8,897 nt of DNA from an uncultured Clostridia bacterium (GTDB lineage: Bacteria > Bacillota > Clostridia > UMGS1883): the NCBI GenBank assembly GCA_947630525.1, contig CANRHW010000057.1, positions 1-8,897 of the forward strand, written 5' to 3'. Position numbers and translations under genes: made by a program. Below are positions 5,426 through 8,897 of this stretch, piece after piece (position 1 is the first letter of the stretch; each line of letters starts with the position of its first letter). The notes beneath the pieces were generated by a model. That model did not search any database. It was given only the letters and a program-made list of their open reading frames with translations, and was not told the origin of the DNA.

Positions 5426-6796
5426 ATGAAAGCTAAAACGATATTTGTCTGCAAGGAATGCGGCACCGAAACGCCCAAATGGCTTGGAAAATGCCCCGGC
5501 TGCGGACAGTGGAACACCTTTGTGGAGGAAAAAATTGAAAATACCAGCGAGGGAGCGTCCAGCCCCGGCAAGGCAACATTCCGCCGGGCGGCGACCGTAC
5601 CGAAGGCCCTTTCAACCGTGTCTACCGAAAAGGAGGCCCGCAGTTCCTCCGGCAGCGACGAGCTTGACCGTGTGCTGGGCGGGGGAATTGTCGAAGGCTC
5701 GCTGATACTCTGTGGCGGCGAACCGGGCATAGGTAAATCGACCCTGCTGCTCCAGGTGTGCAAATTTGCCGCCCAAAACGACAAGGTGCTTTATATTTCC
5801 AGCGAGGAGTCTGAACGTCAGATTAAAATTCGTGCCGACCGCCTTGGCGCGGTAAGCGGCAATATCCTTGTAGCGAATGAGACCGACCTCGGCAACATAC
5901 TTGACGCCGTAAGAGAAGTAAAGCCCAAATTTGCGGTCATCGACTCGATACAGACCATATTTTCCGGCGACGTGACCTCGGCCCCGGGCAGCGTGTCGCA
6001 GGTGAGGGAGTGTACCCTCAGTTTTATGCGCCTCGCCAAGGAGACCGGCGTAACTTTCTTCATCGTTGGGCATGTTACTAAGGAGGGCTCCATCGCCGGG
6101 CCGAGGGTGCTTGAACACATGGTGGACTGCGTGCTGTACTTTGAAGGCGAACGCCACCAAAGCTATCGCATTGTAAGGGCGGTCAAAAACCGCTTTGGCT
6201 CGACAAATGAGATCGGCGTGTTTGAAATGTCGGACAAAGGCCTTGTAGATGTGCCGAGCCCATCCTTGATGCTCCTTTCCGGCCGGCCGGTGGATGTGCC
6301 GGGTTCGGCCATAGTATGCTCCGTAGAGGGTACCAGGCCTATACTCGCGGAAATTCAGGCGCTGATTACCAAAAGCGTTTATCCTAATCCCAAACGTATG
6401 GCTACGGGGATTGATTTTTACAGGGCGTCGCTAATAATAACCGTGCTGGACAAGCGCACCGGCCTCGACTTGGCCATGCAGGACAGCTATATCAACGTCA
6501 CCGGCGGCATAAAGTTAGACGAAACGGCCGCGGATTTGGCCGTTGCGGCGGCGGTCGCCAGCAGCGCTATGAACGTTCCCCTGCCAAAGGATATGGCCTT
6601 TTTCGGGGAGGTAGGCCTTACCGGTGAGGTTCGCACGGTTACCCAGGCTTCAAGGCGCATATCGGAGATTGCGAAAATGGGCTTTAAACGCTGTATGCTG
6701 CCCTTTGACGCTTTGGGCGGCATTGATAAGGCCGGGATAGAGCTTGTGGCGGTCAAAAATCTCAGCGATATGCTGGCTTATATTAAAAAGGGGTGA
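5426..6796 (+). CDS. radA: DNA repair protein RadA (Sms), branch-migration ATPase
   Basis: RadA is a RecA-related hexameric helicase that promotes branch migration in homologous recombination and repair. The 456-residue protein is full length. Order: a zinc finger C9-x2-C12 ... C23-x2-C26, linker, Walker A GEPGIGKST 98-106, Walker B FAVIDSIQT 169-177, the RadA signature KNRFG 254-258, and a C-terminal Lon-protease-like domain (about 280-456, with YPNPKRMATGID 319-330 and GGIKLDETAADLA 360-372). Start: the ATG at 5426 has AAAGGAG (5414-5420) at 5-nt spacing. An upstream in-frame TTG at 5402 lies inside the preceding gene without a ribosome site and is rejected. The site overlaps the previous stop TAA, so translation is probably coupled. 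The usual ctsR-mcsAB-clpC-radA-disA neighbourhood is absent here. Confidence 0.96.
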   Translation: MKAKTIFVCKECGTETPKWLGKCPGCGQWNTFVEEKIENTSEGASSPGKATFRRAATVPKALSTVSTEKEARSSSGSDELDRVLGGGIVEGSLILCGGEPGIGKSTLLLQVCKFAAQNDKVLYISSEESERQIKIRADRLGAVSGNILVANETDLGNILDAVREVKPKFAVIDSIQTIFSGDVTSAPGSVSQVRECTLSFMRLAKETGVTFFIVGHVTKEGSIAGPRVLEHMVDCVLYFEGERHQSYRIVRAVKNRFGSTNEIGVFEMSDKGLVDVPSPSLMLLSGRPVDVPGSAIVCSVEGTRPILAEIQALITKSVYPNPKRMATGIDFYRASLIITVLDKRTGLDLAMQDSYINVTGGIKLDETAADLAVAAAVASSAMNVPLPKDMAFFGEVGLTGEVRTVTQASRRISEIAKMGFKRCMLPFDALGGIDKAGIELVAVKNLSDMLAYIKKG

Positions 6797-6801
6797 GAAA
6801 T

Positions 6802-7518
6802 TTGACCGTGTTCATTACCGGCGGCAGCGGCGGCATAGGCGGCGCAATAGCGCGGGAATTTTCCGCCGCGGGCTGGAATGTTGCCTTTACCTATAAAACC
6901 GGCTCAGAGGCGGCGCAAAACCTCCGAAATGCAATCCCCGGCAGTCTCGCGCTGTACTGCGACGTCACGGACAGTTCCAGCGTAAGCGCGGCTGTAGACG
7001 CAGCGACCGGGCGTTATGGAAAGATAGACGTATTGATCAACAACGCCGGTATCGCCCGGCAGCGGCTTTTTACCGATATTACGGAGGCGGAGTGGGACGA
7101 GATGATTGACACTGACCTTAAAGGCTGCTTCCTGACCTGCAAGGCCGTGCTGCCCCAGATGATAAAGCGCAAGAGCGGTGTAATAATCAATATTTCGTCT
7201 ATTTGGGGCCTTACGGGAGCCTCGTGCGAGGTCCATTACAGCGCTGCCAAAAGCGGCGTTATAGGGTTAACTAAGGCTCTTGCAAAGGAAATGGGCCCCT
7301 CTGGTATAAGGGTCAACTGCATAGCCCCCGGGGTCATAGATACTGCCATGAACGCCGATTTTTCATCAGACGATATGGACGCCCTTAAAGACGATACTCC
7401 TCTCGGATGCATCGGAACGCCCGAGGCCGTGGCCAAAACAGCGGTTTTCCTTGCGGGGGATAGCGGAGCGTTCATAACGGGCCAGGTCATTAGCCCTAAC
7501 GGAGGAATGGTGATTTAG
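6802..7518 (+). CDS. SDR-family reductase, FabG-like; possibly EF-P 5-aminopentanone reductase
   Basis: A 238-residue classical short-chain dehydrogenase with NADPH-type Rossmann motif TGGSGGIG (6-13), NNAG (80-83), catalytic Ser133, Tyr146 and Lys150 (YSAAK), and PGVIDTAM near 176-183. The residue aligned with the tetrad Asn is Asp105 (DTDLKG where NxNLKG is usual). Candidates are 3-oxoacyl-ACP reductase FabG or the YmfI-type reductase that finishes a hydroxylated-lysine-derived modification of elongation factor P. The SSIWGLTGASCEVHYSAAK block looks more like the latter to me, from memory only. No fab genes are nearby, which weakens a fatty-acid role. Start: TTG 6802 sits about 5 nt after AAGGGGTGA; a GTG at 6793 overlaps the radA stop as GTGA and would add three residues. 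Third gene of the radA operon. No clear terminator follows. Confidence 0.85.
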   Translation: MTVFITGGSGGIGGAIAREFSAAGWNVAFTYKTGSEAAQNLRNAIPGSLALYCDVTDSSSVSAAVDAATGRYGKIDVLINNAGIARQRLFTDITEAEWDEMIDTDLKGCFLTCKAVLPQMIKRKSGVIINISSIWGLTGASCEVHYSAAKSGVIGLTKALAKEMGPSGIRVNCIAPGVIDTAMNADFSSDDMDALKDDTPLGCIGTPEAVAKTAVFLAGDSGAFITGQVISPNGGMVI

Positions 7519-7571
7519 GGCGTTAAAATATAAGTTACTAAATTGATACCGGCTTACTTTAAAGTGCATAC

Positions 7572-7600
7572 TTGCAAAAAGAAAAGAGTTGTGCTATACT
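7572..7600 (+). promoter_or_regulatory. extended -10 promoter upstream of the Cys-bearing protein / copZ unit
   Basis: TTGCAA (7572-7577) and TATACT (7595-7600) are 17 bp apart, with TGC immediately before the -10. Expected start is near 7607, giving a leader of about 70 nt. The interval 7519-7571 after the SDR gene holds no clear terminator. Confidence 0.75.
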
Positions 7601-7630
7601 CAAATGTAACAAAATTCAACACCTCTCATA

Positions 7631-7668
7631 CTATGTACTGTGGCTCGGGCCATAATAAGTATAGGAGG
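7631..7668 (+). promoter_or_regulatory. leader hairpin abutting the AGGAGG ribosome site
   Basis: Inner stem TGGC (7641-7644) / GCCA (7649-7652) with a TCGG loop, and outer pairs CTAT (7631-7634) with ATAG (7661-7664) and ACT (7637-7639) with AGT (7658-7660), separated by bulges. The outer stem takes the first two bases of AGGAGG (7663-7668), which lies 8 nt before the ATG at 7677. It could modulate translation but the stem is interrupted. Confidence 0.35.
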
Positions 7669-7676
7669 ATTATTAC

Positions 7677-8219
7677 ATGGAGGAAAGAATTTCAAGCTCT
7701 TTCGGCTGCAATGAAAAGGTCTGCATTCAGACGGACCAGATATATGACAGTTGCCGCAGCAAGGAGTGCATTGAGTGCTTACGTGTTTTTCTCACAGAGA
7801 CCGGTCAGGAAATTATTGACCGGGCAGTTGACGTAAAGTGCCGCAAAGCCGAGGTGATATGGATTTTCCCCAACGTTGAGCCGCTCACCTTCAACCGTGG
7901 CTATTATACCGTTGACTTGACATACTTTTTCCGACTTACTCTTGAGGTTTATACCGGCGTTTCCAGGCCTGTGACTGTCGAGGGGCTGGCCTCGTTCAAT
8001 AAAAAGGTAGTTCTGTTCGGCAGCGAGGGCAGCGCCAAGATATTCAGCTCAAAATATAAGGAAGACAGCTTTGATCCTCAGCTTTGGCAGAAAACGAACA
8101 TGCCCAAGGCAGTAGTGGAGGTCTGTGCCACAAAGCGTAAAAGATCAAGGGGCGAGAAAATAAGCGAACAGAGGTTCAATACTTTTCTTCATGGCACAAT
8201 TTTGTCAAAAAATATTTAA
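7677..8219 (+). CDS. conserved clostridial-type protein of unknown function, Cys-bearing N-terminus
   Basis: A 180-residue soluble protein with no signal peptide or membrane segment. The N-terminal part has five cysteines in 35 residues (C11, C16, C26, C31, C34) with the pattern CIQTDQIYDSCRSKECIECLRV. It is followed by a beta-rich core with VDVKCRKAEVIWIFPNVEPLTFNRGYYTVDLTYFFRL, then LASFNKKVVLFGSEGSAKIFSS. I recall similar proteins, usually 'hypothetical', in many clostridia, often longer and with a Cys-rich C-terminus; a spore-coat role has been my guess and is not shown here. After AVVEV this copy ends in an unusual basic tail (KRKRSRGEK...). Ribosome site AGGAGG 7663-7668. First gene of a unit with copZ and the sulfoxide reductase. 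Metal or thiol chemistry is a possible but untested role. Confidence 0.7.
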   Translation: MEERISSSFGCNEKVCIQTDQIYDSCRSKECIECLRVFLTETGQEIIDRAVDVKCRKAEVIWIFPNVEPLTFNRGYYTVDLTYFFRLTLEVYTGVSRPVTVEGLASFNKKVVLFGSEGSAKIFSSKYKEDSFDPQLWQKTNMPKAVVEVCATKRKRSRGEKISEQRFNTFLHGTILSKNI

Positions 8220-8246
8220 TAATATCTGATAAAGGAGAAGATCATC

Positions 8247-8480
8247 ATGAAAAAAATTCTTACAGTTGAAGGTATGCAGTGCGAGCATTGCAAGGCCAGC
8301 GTTGAAAGCGCTCTTTCGGGCGTTGCCGGCGTGACCTCGGCCAAGGTCGACCTCAAGAAAAAGACGGCGACAGTAGCTCTTTCAGGCGATGTGGCCGACT
8401 CCGCTCTTAAGGACGCCGTGAGCGCGGCGGGCTTTGAAGTAGTGAACGTAGAGGAGAAGAAGGGGCTTTTTGATAAATAA
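8247..8480 (+). CDS. copZ: HMA-domain metallochaperone, CopZ-like
   Basis: A 77-residue cytosolic protein forming a single heavy-metal-associated domain (ferredoxin-like beta-alpha-beta-beta-alpha-beta). The metal site is GMQCEHC at 9-15, with C12 and C15 expected to bind Cu(I) by the family rule. The pattern VEGMQCEHCKASVESALSGVAGV and the late AAGFEVV are typical of CopZ and of the N-terminal domains of P-type copper ATPases. A short acidic/basic tail (EEKKGLFDK) follows the domain. AAAGGAG (8231-8237) precedes the ATG. No CopA ATPase or CsoR repressor is in the window, so copper specificity is inferred from family only; another soft metal is possible. The last base of its stop is the first base of the next start (TAATG). 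Confidence 0.88.
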   Translation: MKKILTVEGMQCEHCKASVESALSGVAGVTSAKVDLKKKTATVALSGDVADSALKDAVSAAGFEVVNVEEKKGLFDK

Positions 8481-8878
8481 TGTACAGAGAGCTTCAAAGA
8501 AAGGCGGCGTCATTGCTCACGGCAGACGACAGCCTTGTGACAAATCTCAGCAACGCGTCGGCATTGCTCAATGAGTATCTTGACGACATCAACTGGGTCG
8601 GGTTTTACTATCGCAGAGGGGACAGGCTTCTTTTGGGCCCATTTCAAGGTAAAACGGCTTGTGTGTCGATCCCTGTTGGCAAGGGAGTATGCGGGACGGC
8701 GGCCGAACAAAAAGAGACCCTTGTTGTTCAAGACGTACATTTGTTCGCAGGACATATCGCCTGCGACTGTGCGAGCAACAGTGAAATCGTAGTTCCGATC
8801 CTCGCGGACGGCGAGGTAGTGGGCGTGCTGGATATTGACAGCCCCACCGTTGGCCGGTTCAGCGCCAGAATCCGGTGA
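8480..8878 (+). CDS. msrC: free methionine-(R)-sulfoxide reductase (GAF fold), C-terminus shortened
   Basis: Resembles fRMsr (YebR/MsrC), which reduces free methionine-R-sulfoxide to methionine. Visible: INWVGFYYRRGDRLLLGPFQGKTACVSIPVGKGVCGTAA (37-75), GHIACDCASNSEIVVPI (91-107) and the end motif GVLDIDSPTVGRF (115-127). The three cysteines C61, C71 and C95 have spacings of 10 and 24, the same as Cys84/94/118 of the E. coli enzyme, so the active site looks complete. A fourth, C97, is extra. The family normally continues 20-30 residues past GRF with a last helix; here SARIR and TGA follow, and the frame beginning at 8875 stays open to the window end. This may be a frameshift, sequence error near a contig edge, or true truncation. 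The start overlaps the copZ stop as TAATG, implying coupled translation. Confidence 0.85.
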   Translation: MYRELQRKAASLLTADDSLVTNLSNASALLNEYLDDINWVGFYYRRGDRLLLGPFQGKTACVSIPVGKGVCGTAAEQKETLVVQDVHLFAGHIACDCASNSEIVVPILADGEVVGVLDIDSPTVGRFSARIR

Positions 8879-8897
8879 CCGGCAGCCTTCTTGATGG

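Noticed and set aside
5146..5784. Long minus-strand frame across the radA promoter-proximal region
   Set aside because: It overlaps the membrane gene and radA on the opposite strand, has no ribosome site and no recognisable motif; it is a shadow of radA codon bias.
7543..7836. 97-codon plus-strand frame across the promoter and leader
   Set aside because: It would span the promoter, has no ribosome site, and is out of frame with the conserved protein beginning at 7677.
8202..8230. Possible separate copZ promoter TTGTCA-17-TCTGAT
   Set aside because: The -10 is poor and it lies in the A+T-rich gene end; co-transcription from 7572-7600 is simpler.

Overview
The window reads as ordinary chromosome from a low-G+C-phylum (Firmicutes/Clostridia-type) bacterium with a roughly balanced base composition. 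The evidence is the set of gene families (a RecD2-type helicase, a COG2426 membrane protein next to metK, a RadA of bacillus/clostridium type, and a Cys-bearing protein of a kind I associate with clostridia), the strong AGGAGG/GGTGA ribosome sites, and promoters close to the TTGACA-17-TATAAT consensus. No mobile element, CRISPR array, rRNA or tRNA is visible.

Left half (about 57-5012, minus strand): one tightly packed operon reads leftwards in the order COG2426 membrane protein, metK (SAM synthetase), a 59-residue single-TM protein, recD2, and a short QueG-like epoxyqueuosine reductase. Junctions are short or overlapping: the COG2426 stop codon lies in the metK Shine-Dalgarno, the small ORF joins recD2 by ATGA, and recD2 overlaps queG by 17 nt. 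It ends in a symmetric hairpin (57-88) that would stop transcription from both sides, and about 18 codons of a possible plus-strand neighbour end against it. The promoter at 5029-5057 leaves a leader of only about 10 nt, so there is no room for a SAM riboswitch in front of metK.

Middle (5077-7518, plus strand): a divergent, fully consensus promoter drives a 93-codon three-TM membrane protein, then radA, then an SDR-family reductase (FabG-like, possibly the EF-P 5-aminopentanone reductase). The small membrane protein has no ATG, GTG or TTG where its Shine-Dalgarno says it should start: the codon there is TTA. It is therefore invisible to ORF callers and is the most curious item in the window.

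Right end (7572-8897, plus strand): an extended -10 promoter precedes a Cys-bearing protein of unknown function, then a CopZ-like HMA metallochaperone coupled by TAATG to a free methionine-(R)-sulfoxide reductase (GAF fold). The reductase keeps all three family cysteines but stops early, about 20 nt before the window ends. Together these three suggest, without proof, a metal/thiol or oxidative-stress unit.

I do not see a clearly new multi-gene system. The items worth a second look are the start-less gene, two uncharacterised small membrane proteins, several hairpins placed on ribosome sites or in coding sequence, and the truncated reductase.
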